Shown one piece after another: positions 33,861 through 43,478 of a stretch of 64,000 nucleotides of DNA (the first letter of the stretch is position 1; every line of letters begins with the position of its first letter). Below the pieces are notes generated by a model. It did not search any database. It saw nothing but the letters and a program-made list of their open reading frames with translations, and was not told the DNA's origin. Source of the stretch: Hydrogeniiclostridium mannosilyticum (GTDB lineage Bacteria; Bacillota; Clostridia; Oscillospirales; Acutalibacteraceae). Position numbers and translations under genes: made by a program. Location: contig NZ_QLYR01000001.1 in the NCBI RefSeq assembly GCF_003268275.1, positions 806,001 through 870,000 on the forward strand. The letters are read 5' to 3'.

Positions 33861-34990
33861 CAATCCGCCTCAATGTCTATATTCGCCTTACCGCGGGCGC
33901 GGGCGGGCGCAGCCGCGGGCTCCCCAGCGGAAGGCTCAACCGGCTTTGCCGCCGATGCCTTTGAGGACGGCGTATTTTTGGCGTACAGCTTGTCGACATT
34001 ATCCCGCACCTGCTGCTCAACCTCGCCGGCAATCTCGGGGTTCGACGCCAAATATTCCTTTGCGTTGTCGCGCCCCTGGCCCAGCCTGTTCTCCTTATAA
34101 GAAAACCAAGCGCCGCTCTTTTGAATAACCTCCAGCCGCACCGCCAGGTCCAGCAGCTCGCCTACCCGGGAGATGCCGCGCCCATACATGACGTCAAACT
34201 CCGCCTCGCGGAACGGCGGGGCAATCTTATTCTTGACAACGCGCGCGCGCGTACGGGAGCCGATTTGCTCTGAGCCGTTTTTCAGCGTCTCAATTTTTCG
34301 GATATCCAGGCGCACGGAGGAGTAGAACTTCAGCGCGCGGCCGCCCGGGGTCACCTCGGGGTTCCCGTACATAACGCCGACCTTTTCGCGCAGCTGATTA
34401 ATAAAAATTGCCACGCAATTGGATTTTGAAATTGCGCCGGCAAGCTTGCGCAACGCCTGGCTCATCAGACGGGCCTGTAGGCCGACATGGCTGTCGCCCA
34501 TTTCGCCCTCAATTTCCGCACGCGGCACCAGCGCCGCGACTGAGTCCACGACAATGACATCGATTGCGCCGGAGCGTACCAGGGCCTCGGTAATCTCCAG
34601 GGCCTGCTCGCCGGTGTCCGGCTGCGAAACCAGCAGAGCCTCCACATCCACCCCCAGGTTGCTGGCATAAACCGGGTCCAGGGCATGCTCCACGTCGATA
34701 AAGGCTGCGGTGCCGCCGCCTTTTTGCCCCTCGGCAATGCAATGCAGCGCCAGCGTAGTCTTGCCGGAGCTTTCAGGCCCATAAATTTCAACAATGCGGC
34801 CGCGCGGAAGGCCGCCAATTCCAAGCGCGAGGTCCAGGGAAAGGGAGCCTGTCGGGATGGCCTCCACATTCATGGCCTGGTTTTGCCCCAGGCGCATAAC
34901 CGCCCCCTTGCCGAACTGTTTTTCAATCTGGCTCAGCGCCGTCTGCAGCGCCGTTGCCTTATCAACTGTTTTATCCTGATTCGCAGCCAT
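33860..34990 (-). CDS. recA: RecA recombinase
   Basis: DNA strand-exchange protein and LexA co-protease. It has Walker A GPESSGKT at residues 71-78, [16 protein letters not shown], loop L1/L2 region with [20 protein letters not shown], and [12 protein letters not shown]. The 376 residues are slightly longer than usual because of an Ala/Pro-rich C-terminal tail ([20 protein letters not shown]) ending acidic. It has a sigma-A promoter (35061-35089) and a LexA box (35109-35122). It heads the recA-recX-rimO-pgsA operon. Confidence 0.97.
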   Translation of the reverse strand: MAANQDKTVDKATALQTALSQIEKQFGKGAVMRLGQNQAMNVEAIPTGSLSLDLALGIGGLPRGRIVEIYGPESSGKTTLALHCIAEGQKGGGTAAFIDVEHALDPVYASNLGVDVEALLVSQPDTGEQALEITEALVRSGAIDVIVVDSVAALVPRAEIEGEMGDSHVGLQARLMSQALRKLAGAISKSNCVAIFINQLREKVGVMYGNPEVTPGGRALKFYSSVRLDIRKIETLKNGSEQIGSRTRARVVKNKIAPPFREAEFDVMYGRGISRVGELLDLAVRLEVIQKSGAWFSYKENRLGQGRDNAKEYLASNPEIAGEVEQQVRDNVDKLYAKNTPSSKASAAKPVEPSAGEPAAAPARARGKANIDIEAD

Positions 34991-35060
34991 ATGCTCTCTT
35001 CTCCTTTACCCATCTGGCCCCGGCCTTACGGCAGCCGGCCCGTCAATATGATCTATTCAA

Positions 35061-35089
35061 ATTATAACCGATTTCCTCCTCAAAAGCAA
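35061..35089 (-). promoter_or_regulatory. recA promoter
   Basis: Minus strand TTGCTT (35089-35084), 17-base spacer, TATAAT (35066-35061), about 70 bases before the recA ATG. Confidence 0.75.
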
Positions 35090-35108
35090 GGGAAGCAGCA
35101 CAAAAAAT

Positions 35109-35122
35109 CGAACAAATATTTG
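35109..35122. promoter_or_regulatory. LexA (SOS) box upstream of recA
   Basis: CGAACAAATATTTG matches the Gram-positive SOS consensus CGAACRNRYGTTYC at 12 of 14 positions and lies 20 bases upstream of the recA -35. A related box precedes lexA at 47883. Confidence 0.6.
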
Positions 35123-35128
35123 TATTTG

Positions 35129-35992
35129 CTACCGAATGCCGGACACGACCCGATCCAGGCCGTTAAAGTCTTTTTCCACGCGGACCTCCCTCAGCCCGGA
35201 CTGCTCAAACAGCGCCGCAACCGCACGACCCTGATCCTCTCCGGTTTCTACCGCGCACACGCCGCCCCTTACCAGACGGGGAACCCACAGCGCTGCAATG
35301 CAGCGGTAGAAATGGAGGCCATCCGTCCCGCCATCCAATGCGCTCTGCGGTTCGCGGCGGACTTCCCGCTGTAAAACGGGCAGCTCCGCCGAGCGGATAT
35401 ACGGCGGGTTGGAGAGGATACCATGGAGCCCGCCGAATTGCTCCGCGGTGGACGGGCGGCAAATGTCGCAGCGTAGAGGCTGCACCCTGCGGCCCATGCG
35501 GCGGCAGTTGCGCTGCAGGTAGACGAACGCCTCCTCTTCCAGCTCCAGTGCCGCAACCGACGCTTGAGGAAGCAGCCCCGCCAGCCCCAGCGCGACCGCA
35601 CCTGTTCCGGCGCACAGGTCGGCTGCCCTCAGGCCCTTTCCCCCCGCCATGCCGGGGAATGCCTGGGCAAGCCTGCGCGCCCCGGTGTAAACGAGCAGCT
35701 CCGTTTCCTCCCGGGGAATCAGAACCCCTTCTCCAACCTCCAGCTCCAGGTCCATAAAGGGCCAGGAGCCCAATATGTATTGCAGCGGCCGGCCGGCCGC
35801 CCGCTCACGGATCAACGCCCGATACCGCTCCTGCCGCACCTCGCCGGCGTCAGCAGCTCCATGGATCGCCAAGGCCTGCCGGTCCATTCCAAAAACCTTG
35901 TGAAACAGGCTGATTGCATCAAAGGCAGGGCTTTCCAGCTCTGCCTCCGTCAACGTTTTTTTCCCTTCTTGATAAACTTCCTTCAGCGTCAT
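35129..35992 (-). CDS. prmC: Peptide chain release factor N5-glutamine methyltransferase
   Basis: Methylates the GGQ glutamine of release factors RF1 and RF2. The 287-residue protein has an N-terminal helical domain (residues 1-75), SAM-binding ADLCAGTGAVALGLA near 123 and the catalytic ILSNPPYIRSAEL near 190. I chose ATG at 35992, 9 bases behind GAGGAG; the longer reading to 36070 runs into the upstream gene and lacks the PrmC N-terminus. It follows the DUF1385 gene by 25 bases, and the recA promoter lies downstream of its stop. Confidence 0.9.
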   Translation of the reverse strand: MTLKEVYQEGKKTLTEAELESPAFDAISLFHKVFGMDRQALAIHGAADAGEVRQERYRALIRERAAGRPLQYILGSWPFMDLELEVGEGVLIPREETELLVYTGARRLAQAFPGMAGGKGLRAADLCAGTGAVALGLAGLLPQASVAALELEEEAFVYLQRNCRRMGRRVQPLRCDICRPSTAEQFGGLHGILSNPPYIRSAELPVLQREVRREPQSALDGGTDGLHFYRCIAALWVPRLVRGGVCAVETGEDQGRAVAALFEQSGLREVRVEKDFNGLDRVVSGIR

Positions 35993-36017
35993 CGGCACAT
36001 ACTCCTCACAGGGCCTT

Positions 36018-36989
36018 TCAGGCGGATTTCTTCGCCCGCTCCCCCTTCTGCGGGACAAGATCCTCCCCATTCTCCGGGATAACCTCCTTCAAGGAGGCAA
36101 TGGCTACTTCTATCATGCTGTCATCGGGTTCCTTCGTCGTAATCCGCTGCATCCACAGCCCAGGCGCGGCGATGACTCGGGTGAGCCAATTGTCATATTT
36201 TCCGCACAGGCGAATCAGCTCAAAGCCGATGCCGACAACGACCGGGATGCACAGGATTTTTACAAGCGTCCGTAAAAACACATTGCTGAAAGGGATGAAA
36301 AAGCCGATGACAATCCCCAGCAGGATCATAATTACCATAAAGCTGGTGCCGCAGCGCGGGTGAAAACGGGTGTGGCGGCGGACATTTTCGACCGTCAGCT
36401 CCTCCTGGTTTTCATAGCAGAAAATGGTCTTATGCTCCGCCCCATGATATTGAAACATGCGGTGGATGGACGGCACAAAGGAGCAAAACAGCACATACAG
36501 CAGGAGGAGCAGCATCCGCATAACCCCCTCCGCAACGGAGCGCCAGGGCGCTGCTTCGGGTACAGCCAGGAGGAAAAGGTTGAAGAGCCAGGTGGGGAGC
36601 AGGAAAAACAGCGCAATTGCCAGCGCCACGCCCAACGCCATGCCCACGATCATAATCAAATTGACAATCTTGCCGCCAAAATGGCGTTCCAGCCAACGGT
36701 CAAACTTAGAAGGCTCTTCCTCCTCCAAGCCGGATTTCTCCGCGGAAAGCTCCAGAGCCTGGTAGGAAAAGCGAAGCGAGTCTATAAAGCCCGCCACGCC
36801 GCGCAGCAAAGGCCACCGCAAAACCGGGTATTTCTCCCGCAGGCTTTGGCAGCCCATCTCCTCTGTGTCGATTGTGCCATCCTCCAGCCGCACGGCTACA
36901 GCGCTTTTTTTCGGCCCGCGCATTAAAATTCCCTCAATCAACGCCTGGCCGCCAATGGTCGTGATCTGCTTGGTCTTTTCTCTAGGCAT
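36018..36989 (-). CDS. DUF1385 family membrane protein (YqhQ-like)
   Basis: A 323-residue protein of the widespread DUF1385 family. The N-terminus reads TTIGGQALIEGILMRGPKK and AVAVRLEDGTI; a later RMFQYHGAEHKTIFCYEN and TRFHPRCGTSFMVIMILLG contain conserved His and Cys. Four or more hydrophobic helices lie at about 105-240. The biochemical role of the family is not established. ATG at 36989 overlaps the histidine kinase stop by 8 bases; ATG at 37019 is an alternative. DUF1385 next to prmC is a familiar arrangement in Firmicutes. Confidence 0.85.
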   Translation of the reverse strand: MPREKTKQITTIGGQALIEGILMRGPKKSAVAVRLEDGTIDTEEMGCQSLREKYPVLRWPLLRGVAGFIDSLRFSYQALELSAEKSGLEEEEPSKFDRWLERHFGGKIVNLIMIVGMALGVALAIALFFLLPTWLFNLFLLAVPEAAPWRSVAEGVMRMLLLLLYVLFCSFVPSIHRMFQYHGAEHKTIFCYENQEELTVENVRRHTRFHPRCGTSFMVIMILLGIVIGFFIPFSNVFLRTLVKILCIPVVVGIGFELIRLCGKYDNWLTRVIAAPGLWMQRITTKEPDDSMIEVAIASLKEVIPENGEDLVPQKGERAKKSA

Positions 36990-38442
36990 CTCCCTTGTTA
37001 TTCCCCTCTTCTTTTTCATCTTGTTTCAAAATGGGGATGGTGATGGTTACCGCGGTCCCCACGTGTTCATGGCTTTCAATATCCAGGCTGCCGTTATGCA
37101 GCTTCATAATCTCATCCGCCAAGGCCAGCCCAATGCCCGAGCCCCGAACCGTCTGGTTCGCCTTGTAAAATTTACGCTTAATATTGGGCAGATGCTCTGC
37201 CGGAATGCCGCAGCCGTTGTCGCTGATGACGACGTGGATAACGTTTCCATCCTCCGTTGCCGCCACATTGACCGTGCCGCCCTCGTTTACATATTTTAAA
37301 GCGTTATCAATGATGTTGACAAAAACCTGCCGCAGCCGGTTGACGTCGCCCAGCACTGGAGGCAGCATGGGCGTTTCCTCGTAGACCAGGAACTTATGCT
37401 CCGTCTTGGCGCGCTCACTGAACATGTAGACTGCTTCCTCCAGCTCCGCCAGCAGGTCGATCTTATTCATTACCAGCGTCATGCGGCCGCTCTGCATGCT
37501 GGAAAACTCCAGCAGCTCCTCGACAATGCCGGACAGCCGTTCGCTTTCGCGGATGATGATGCCCATGCCGCGGGAGCAGGTATCGGGATCGATGCCGGGC
37601 TCCTGCATGGTTTCCGCCCAGCCCTTGATCGCCGTAAGCGGCGTGCGCAGCTCATGGGAAATCGAGGAGATAAAATCATTTTTCATCTTCTCCGATTTTC
37701 CCAGCTCGACGGCCATTTCGTTGATATTATCACACAGCTGCCCGATTTCGTCCTCCTTGGTCTTTAATATCCGCACGCCGAAATCCCCCTGCGCAATCCG
37801 CTTGGAGATGGCGCTGATCTGCTTAATCGGCGTAATGATGGAGTTGATGAAATATAGGCCCGATGCCACTACCAGCACAATCACCAGCGCGCCCGCGCAC
37901 AGCAGGAACCCAATGACCAGAACGACCTGGTGGTCCGCCTGCTCCAACGACACCACATAGCGAATGGCACCGACAAAGCTGCCGGTGGTGTTGCGAATGA
38001 CGCGCGTGACCGCCATGACCTTTTCGCCGCTGGTCAGCCGGCCCGTCCATACGCCGTACCCCTCGCTGTCCTCCAGCGCCATGTAATAGTCCGGCATCGG
38101 CTGCGTATCGTCAGGTACAAAGCCAATGGAGGTAATCAGAATCTCACCGTTGCTGTTCAGCACCATCAGCTCCATATTTTCCTTGCCGGGAAAGTTTTCC
38201 ACATAATTCCTGGCGGTGCTGTTGAACTCGCTGGAGGAGCGCTTTCCATAATCCGCAAACACATTGGTTAGTTCCACCGACCGGCCGCGCAGAATAGACT
38301 CAATATTACCGTAAATAGATCCGCGGACCGTCATGGACAAAACCAGAATCAACACCACCAGAATAACCAGGATCACGCCTAAACTGGTCAAGAGCCACCG
38401 GCGCGCAATGCCGTTGATATTGGTATTCTTTTTTCCGGGCAT
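36982..38442 (-). CDS. Membrane sensor histidine kinase
   Basis: A 486-residue kinase of the WalK/ResE kind. It has TM1 at about residues 17-40, an extracytoplasmic domain at 41-170 (containing NYVENFPGKENMELMVLNS and a PAS/Cache-like fold), TM2 at 172-198 and HAMP at 199-252. The phosphoacceptor is H263 in SSISHELRTPLTAIKGWAE. ATPase boxes are NIIDNALKYV, DNGCGIP and GSGIGLALADEIM. It is 66 bases downstream of its response regulator and overlaps the DUF1385 gene. The signal is unknown; the lipoprotein two genes upstream is a candidate accessory. Confidence 0.93.
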   Translation of the reverse strand: MPGKKNTNINGIARRWLLTSLGVILVILVVLILVLSMTVRGSIYGNIESILRGRSVELTNVFADYGKRSSSEFNSTARNYVENFPGKENMELMVLNSNGEILITSIGFVPDDTQPMPDYYMALEDSEGYGVWTGRLTSGEKVMAVTRVIRNTTGSFVGAIRYVVSLEQADHQVVLVIGFLLCAGALVIVLVVASGLYFINSIITPIKQISAISKRIAQGDFGVRILKTKEDEIGQLCDNINEMAVELGKSEKMKNDFISSISHELRTPLTAIKGWAETMQEPGIDPDTCSRGMGIIIRESERLSGIVEELLEFSSMQSGRMTLVMNKIDLLAELEEAVYMFSERAKTEHKFLVYEETPMLPPVLGDVNRLRQVFVNIIDNALKYVNEGGTVNVAATEDGNVIHVVISDNGCGIPAEHLPNIKRKFYKANQTVRGSGIGLALADEIMKLHNGSLDIESHEHVGTAVTITIPILKQDEKEEGNNKGDA

Positions 38443-38508
38443 CCGCCGTTCCCCCTCCTCAGCAAAATGGCGTGTCCTGCGCCAAAGGGAGCTTCGCCGT
38501 GCAAACGG

Positions 38509-39216
38509 CTAGGCCTCCCATTTATAGCCCAGTCCCCAGACCGTGACAATGTGCCGCGGTGTGCTGGGTTCCTCCTCAATTTTCATGCGCAGGCGCCGGA
38601 TGTTGACGTCCACAATTTTTTCCTCACCGAAATAGGCCTCGCCCCACACGTGCTTCAAAATATCCGTGCGGTCAAGCGCCGCGCCGGGGTTGGAAAAAAA
38701 GTATTCCATAATCTGGAACTCCACCTGCGTCAATTCAATTGGCACGCCGCGCCGTGTCAGAGTATGGCTTCGCAGGTTCAGTGAAAAATCACCGGAGACG
38801 ATCTCTTCTTTAAAATTATTGCTGTCCCGTACCTGTGCCAGCGCCACCCGGCGGTAGACCGCATCCACACGCGCCACCAGCTCGCTGGGGCTGAAGGGCT
38901 TTGTCACGTAATCATCGGCGCCCATCATCAGGCCGCTGACCTTATCCATCTCCTGGGTCTTGGCCGTCAGCAGGATAATGCCCACCGCGCCGCTTTTCTG
39001 GCGCAGCGCTTTACAGACCGCCAGGCCGTCGTACTTCCCCGGCATCATAATATCCAGCACCACTACGTCGAAGGAGCCGTTCTCCCGGTCATAAACCGCA
39101 AGCGCCTCTTCTCCGTTCGCCGCCTCATAGGCGTCATATCCGGCCCTTTTTAAATTGATGACCACAAACTCGCGTATGGCCTGCTCGTCCTCTGCAACCA
39201 ATATTTTTTTCACCAA
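38509..39216 (-). CDS. OmpR/PhoB family response regulator
   Basis: A 235-residue regulator with an N-terminal receiver (acidic D10, phosphoacceptor D55 in VVVLDIMMPG, Thr in LLTAKT, Lys in YVTKPFSP). A C-terminal winged helix has LTRRGVPIELTQVEFQIM, then EYFFSN and DVNIRRLRMKIEE, and ends VWGLGYKWE. It lies directly before the histidine kinase. The target genes are unknown; its own operon, which carries a lipoprotein, DUF1385 and prmC, may be one of them. Confidence 0.95.
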   Translation of the reverse strand: MVKKILVAEDEQAIREFVVINLKRAGYDAYEAANGEEALAVYDRENGSFDVVVLDIMMPGKYDGLAVCKALRQKSGAVGIILLTAKTQEMDKVSGLMMGADDYVTKPFSPSELVARVDAVYRRVALAQVRDSNNFKEEIVSGDFSLNLRSHTLTRRGVPIELTQVEFQIMEYFFSNPGAALDRTDILKHVWGEAYFGEEKIVDVNIRRLRMKIEEEPSTPRHIVTVWGLGYKWEA

Positions 39217-39283
39217 GATCCCCGCTTCCTAAACTAGAATCATCCTCAAAACAAACCGCCGGCCCCGGCCGCGGCAGGCGCGC

Positions 39284-40723
39284 TCAGTCCTGCGAGAGCA
39301 GCCCGAAGCTGTTTTTTACATCCTCCTCGGTCATGGAAAGCGGCAGCTCAACCCCGCCGTCTGTTACCATGGATCCGGACTCCAGCAGCCTTGCCGCATA
39401 AACCTGGTTATCGTTATCCAGCAATTCAAAATAGCCGCCGCCCTTCTGCGCGTCCCATTGCTTCGCCGTAAAGACCCGGATTTCCAGCAGCGGATCCCCG
39501 CGCTTGCCAAGCGTTACCACCCCGTTCTCGTCCTCCGCCGTCTCCTGCGGCAGCCACTGGTAAAAGGTCAGCGCCCGCTGCTCGGCGTCAAGCACGGTGG
39601 TAATATTGCCCCGCCACATATCGGGAATTAAAAACCAATAGCCGTCATTGCTGTTGTTGACGGTGCTCATCACACGCTCCGGCATCAGGGTGGCGGTGTC
39701 GTAGCGCTGCCACTCAATGATGTTCCCTACCTCCGCCGCATTCTGCGACGTATAGCCCGGCAGACGGCTTACAATGGGAAATTCGATCATTTTGTCGCCG
39801 TTGACATCCTTGCTGAGCACCTCCAGGTCCCGGGCTGTATAGGTCACCGTTCCGGAGCCGTCCTCCTTCCGTGTGAGGAACGGGGAGGCCAGGGCCTGGG
39901 TCCGCTGATCCCAATACAGGATCTCCGTAACCATGCTGTTTACGCTTTTACGGCCGTCAAGAACAATACCAACCTGCGACTCGTCCACCAAGCCGCCGGC
40001 GGCATTGACATAGCGCGTGACCTCTTGATCCAGCGCGCATTCTCCCATAATCTCTATCGCGCCGCTGCGCAGCCGGAACAGGCGCGCCACCGCCGGCTGC
40101 TCGCCGACCTTGAGCCCGGCGGTAAAAATCTCATCGTAGCCGTCGCCGTCAAAATCCATAACCGCCATCTGCGCATAGCTCTGGTCCATATTCAGCTCGG
40201 TGACCTTTCTGCCCTCAAAGCTATAGACATAAAGCCTGCTGGACCCGGCATCCGTATTGCCCCAGCCGATGATGATCTCTGATTTGCCGTCCGCGTTCAC
40301 ATCGCCAAATTCAACCTTGTCAATTTGGGTGGCAGGGTTGTTAAAGGTCCCCACATTGCTCCAGACCCCGTCGGTTTTCTTCATAAAGATGACGCTGATG
40401 CCGGAAACATTTTCGCCGCTCGGCTGAAAAAACGCGATGGCCTCGCCGGCCTCTTCGCCGTTCTGGTTCATGATGATCGCGGAGCGGTAGTCCCCATTGA
40501 CCGGGTATTTCAGCGTAAAGCCAGAAGCTGCCTCCGCCTCCAGCAGCTGGTAAATCGCCTCGCGTTCACCGGTAGGCTTCGGCGGCTGCATCAAATTCTC
40601 GGCATCCATTCCAAACCAGGAGCAACCCGAAAGGCATGCCGCCAGAAGCACCGTGGCAGCAAGCGGAAAAAGCCGCCTTTTCACAGCGGCAAACCCTTTC
40701 TGAACGCTTTTATTTTTTCGCAA
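39284..40723 (-). CDS. Lipoprotein with FG-GAP/VCBS-like repeats
   Basis: A 479-residue lipoprotein with a signal peptide and lipobox ACLSGC (Cys about 33). Two or more calcium-binding-like propeller repeats follow, recognisable as KVEFGDVNADGKSEIIIGWG, AVMDFDGDGYDEIFTAG and SKDVNGDKMIEFPIV. The start is TTG at 40723, 7 bases behind GGAGGTGG; the extended reading has no ribosome site. It is the first gene of an operon with a response regulator and kinase, 67 bases apart. A role as an envelope partner of the kinase is inference; no enzymatic motif is seen. Confidence 0.78.
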   Translation of the reverse strand: MRKNKSVQKGFAAVKRRLFPLAATVLLAACLSGCSWFGMDAENLMQPPKPTGEREAIYQLLEAEAASGFTLKYPVNGDYRSAIIMNQNGEEAGEAIAFFQPSGENVSGISVIFMKKTDGVWSNVGTFNNPATQIDKVEFGDVNADGKSEIIIGWGNTDAGSSRLYVYSFEGRKVTELNMDQSYAQMAVMDFDGDGYDEIFTAGLKVGEQPAVARLFRLRSGAIEIMGECALDQEVTRYVNAAGGLVDESQVGIVLDGRKSVNSMVTEILYWDQRTQALASPFLTRKEDGSGTVTYTARDLEVLSKDVNGDKMIEFPIVSRLPGYTSQNAAEVGNIIEWQRYDTATLMPERVMSTVNNSNDGYWFLIPDMWRGNITTVLDAEQRALTFYQWLPQETAEDENGVVTLGKRGDPLLEIRVFTAKQWDAQKGGGYFELLDNDNQVYAARLLESGSMVTDGGVELPLSMTEEDVKNSFGLLSQD

Positions 40724-40899
40724 CTCGCCACCTCCCTCGCTGCTGTCACGGCACGCCGCCATGCATAAACGCCGCCCGGCGACAGGGCGTTAACGCAAGA
40801 AGCACGGCAGGAAGCGGGCCCCATTTGCCCGCGGCAGCAGGCAGCCTTTCCGCTGTTTTTTGCAACAACGCGCTAAAGCCAGACAGCTTCATTGCTGTT

Positions 40900-40908
40900 A
40901 TTATAACA
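40900..40908 (-). promoter_or_regulatory. Extended -10 promoter of the lipoprotein-kinase operon
   Basis: Minus strand TGTTATAAT, an extended -10 (TG-N-TATAAT) without a good -35, about 180 bases upstream of the lipoprotein start. Confidence 0.5.
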
Positions 40909-40955
40909 TTTCCCACGAAAAAAGAACAGTATCAAATATGTAATAATATAAGGCC

Positions 40956-41534
40956 TCAGCCCTCAAATCCCGGCTGCTTCAGGCGTGCAAGGCATTTGCG
41001 GTAAACCGGCAGCATATGCGCTTCTGAACACCATTTTTCCAGCTCGCCGGCCGGCAGCCAGCGCGCGCCGTCGTTTTCATCTGCGTTGCCGGCCAGCGGC
41101 GCGGCCTCCGGCCCCGTGAGCAGATAGGCCGCATTCAGGTGCAGGTGAGGGCCCACATAGCTGCCGTTCTTCCGGTGCGCGCCGACCGGAAGGATATCCA
41201 ACGACGCGATTCTGGGGGATAGTGGACGGATGCCGGCAAGCCCTGTTTCCTCTTCCGCCTCCCGCAGTGCGACAGACAGCAGATCCGCCTCTCCGTCGGC
41301 ATGGCCGCCCGTCCAGCTCCACGCGCGGTAGATTTTATGATAGACCATCAGCGTACGCCGCTGCTCCCCCCGCGCGCTGACAATAAAGCCGGAGGCCGTC
41401 AGGTGGCAGAGCGTACAGTTCCTCTCCAGCAAAAACGGGCCGTATGTCCGCAGCGCCGCGAGAATAGCCTCCCGGTCGCCCGCCTCCTGCTCGTTCTGAG
41501 GCCGGTAGGCTTCAATCTCCTGGTACAAACGCAT
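40956..41534 (-). CDS. Nudix hydrolase
   Basis: A 192-residue protein with the Nudix box G-X5-E-X7-REAEEETG at about residues 85-107 (GHADGEADLLSVALREAEEE, then TGL). It acts on nucleoside diphosphate-linked compounds. The N-terminal 40 residues (MRLYQEIEAYRPQN, LERNCTLCHLTASGFIV) are those of the group annotated as NUDIX hydrolases of unknown substrate in Firmicutes. I chose ATG at 41534, behind AGGAGG. The helicase terminator lies directly before its ribosome site. Confidence 0.85.
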   Translation of the reverse strand: MRLYQEIEAYRPQNEQEAGDREAILAALRTYGPFLLERNCTLCHLTASGFIVSARGEQRRTLMVYHKIYRAWSWTGGHADGEADLLSVALREAEEETGLAGIRPLSPRIASLDILPVGAHRKNGSYVGPHLHLNAAYLLTGPEAAPLAGNADENDGARWLPAGELEKWCSEAHMLPVYRKCLARLKQPGFEG

Positions 41535-41547
41535 AAACGCCATCCTC

Positions 41548-41578
41548 CTATAAAAATCAGCCCGGAAAGGCCGGGCTG
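41548..41578 (-). terminator. Terminator of the DEAD-box helicase gene, abutting the Nudix leader
   Basis: CAGCCCGG pairs with CCGGGCTG (41558-41578). On minus the stem runs into ATTTTTATAGGAGG, so the U-tract merges with the Nudix ribosome site. Confidence 0.75.
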
Positions 41579-41624
41579 AAAGCAGGCCCTTCACCAACGA
41601 TCGTTATGCAACCATTGCGAGCCC

Positions 41625-43397
41625 CTATTTATTAATTTTTCCGATAAAATTCCCACTCAGGGGCTGGTCTTCCGGTTTTTTCCGCCCGTCCTGGCGCAGG
41701 CTGCCCAGCGACGCGGAACCCCAGTCCTGCGCATAGGTCACAATATCATCCTTCATGCGGGAGTTGTCCCTGTACTCATAGGGCTTCGGCCTGGGCGCGC
41801 GGCGCCGGGACTGAGCGGCCCGCTCGCCGGAACCGGGCTGGCCCGGCCTGCTCTCTTTTCGGGCGGCTGCTGGCTGGCCCTTGCGGCTCTTCTGAGCCTG
41901 CGCGCCGGGCCGGTCCTGTGCCGGGGCCTGCTGTTTTCCCTGCCGGCGCGGGTTTGCGGACGGATCCCCATCTTTTTTTCCGGCCTGAAGCTGCCTGTTT
42001 TTCTCCTGCTGCGCTTTCGGCGTTTGGGCCCCGGGAGCCGCCGGAGAAGCCTGGCGCTTCGGCTGCTGTGCGGCCGCCGGCTTCTCTGCCCCGGCAGCGG
42101 CCTTCGTCGCCGCGCTTTCCGCTTTCTGCTTAGATTTTCCCGCCCTTTTCTGCTTCGCCTCACGGGCCTGCTCCGCATATGCGGCGGCACGCTCACGGCG
42201 CTGGCGCTGAAGCTCCGCCTTCGGCACCGCCTCCGTCTCCTGCATGGGATAAGGGTGATCCGTCAAAACCGGAATCGTCTTTCCAATGGTCTTTTCAATC
42301 GCCTTCAGGTCGGCGGCCTCGTTGATTTCACAGAAGGAAATTGCCGTTCCCGCCTGGCCGGCGCGCCCTGTGCGCCCGATGCGGTGCACATAGGTCTCGG
42401 GCACCTCGGGAATATCAAAATTGAATACATGCGTGAGGTCCTCAATATCGATGCCGCGCGCCGCAATATCCGTCGCCACCAGCACACGGACATTTCCCTT
42501 CTTAAACGCCTCCAGCGCCGCCTGACGCGCCCCCTGCGACTTATCGCCATGGATGGAATGCGCCGGGATGTCCGCCTTTTGCAGTTGGCGGGCCACACGG
42601 TCGGCGCCGTGCTTTGTGCGGGTAAACACCAGTGCCGAAGGAATATCCATATTCTTCAGCAGATGAACCAGCAGCTTCGGCTTATTGGGGCGGTCGACGT
42701 AGCACACCTGCTGGCTGATGGCCTCAACCGTTGTCGCTGAGGGCGTAACCTCAATCACGGCCTTGTCTGTACGCAGCACGCGGTCGGCAATTTCCTGAAT
42801 CTCCGGCGGAATCGTCGCGGAAAAGAGCAGCGTCTGCTTTTCCTGCGGTATCTGGGCAATTACTTTTTTGACATCGTTGATAAAGCCCATGTCAAGCATG
42901 CGGTCCGCCTCATCCAAGACAAAAATCTCCACCTGATCCAGCTGGATAAACCCCTGCCCGATCAGGTCGTTCAGCCGCCCGGGCGTCGCCACCAGGATGT
43001 CCACACCCCGCTTGAGCGCCTGTACCTGGTTATTCTGGTTGACGCCGCCGAAGACCACACAGCAGCGCAGCCGCAAAAAACGCCCGTAGGCTCGAAAGCT
43101 GTCGAAAATCTGTAGCGCCAGCTCGCGCGTCGGCGTCAAAACCAGGGCCCGAATCTTCCGCGCCTTGCCGCCGTCGGGCTGCGCTGGCCTCTGCTGATTT
43201 TCCGCATTTAAACGCTGTAAAACCGGCACGGCAAACGCCGCCGTTTTGCCGGTGCCCGTTTGGGCGCAGGCCAGCAGGTCACGCCCTGTCAAAACGGACG
43301 GAACAGCCTGCTCCTGAATTGGCGTGGGCTCCGCATAGCCCTCCGCCTTGAGCGCTCTTAAAATTGGCTCAATGATATGAAGTTCTTTAAAAGTCAT
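41625..43397 (-). CDS. DEAD-box RNA helicase with long basic tail
   Basis: A 590-residue RhlE/CshA-like ATP-dependent RNA helicase. The Q motif region is [14 protein letters not shown], Walker [12 protein letters not shown], then [12 protein letters not shown] in [17 protein letters not shown] in [10 protein letters not shown], and [13 protein letters not shown]. Residues about 390-560 form a low-complexity tail rich in Lys, Arg, Ala, Gln and Pro, probably for RNA binding. AAAGGA precedes the ATG. It acts in RNA remodelling, ribosome assembly or decay; the specific partner is unknown. Confidence 0.93.
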   Translation of the reverse strand: MTFKELHIIEPILRALKAEGYAEPTPIQEQAVPSVLTGRDLLACAQTGTGKTAAFAVPVLQRLNAENQQRPAQPDGGKARKIRALVLTPTRELALQIFDSFRAYGRFLRLRCCVVFGGVNQNNQVQALKRGVDILVATPGRLNDLIGQGFIQLDQVEIFVLDEADRMLDMGFINDVKKVIAQIPQEKQTLLFSATIPPEIQEIADRVLRTDKAVIEVTPSATTVEAISQQVCYVDRPNKPKLLVHLLKNMDIPSALVFTRTKHGADRVARQLQKADIPAHSIHGDKSQGARQAALEAFKKGNVRVLVATDIAARGIDIEDLTHVFNFDIPEVPETYVHRIGRTGRAGQAGTAISFCEINEAADLKAIEKTIGKTIPVLTDHPYPMQETEAVPKAELQRQRRERAAAYAEQAREAKQKRAGKSKQKAESAATKAAAGAEKPAAAQQPKRQASPAAPGAQTPKAQQEKNRQLQAGKKDGDPSANPRRQGKQQAPAQDRPGAQAQKSRKGQPAAARKESRPGQPGSGERAAQSRRRAPRPKPYEYRDNSRMKDDIVTYAQDWGSASLGSLRQDGRKKPEDQPLSGNFIGKINK

Positions 43398-43478
43398 ACA
43401 AAAATCCTTTTCATCATAATTACCTTTCGCCGTCTCTCCGCATGAAAAGCGGCGCGCCGCAGGCCGGCCCCTTACCGG

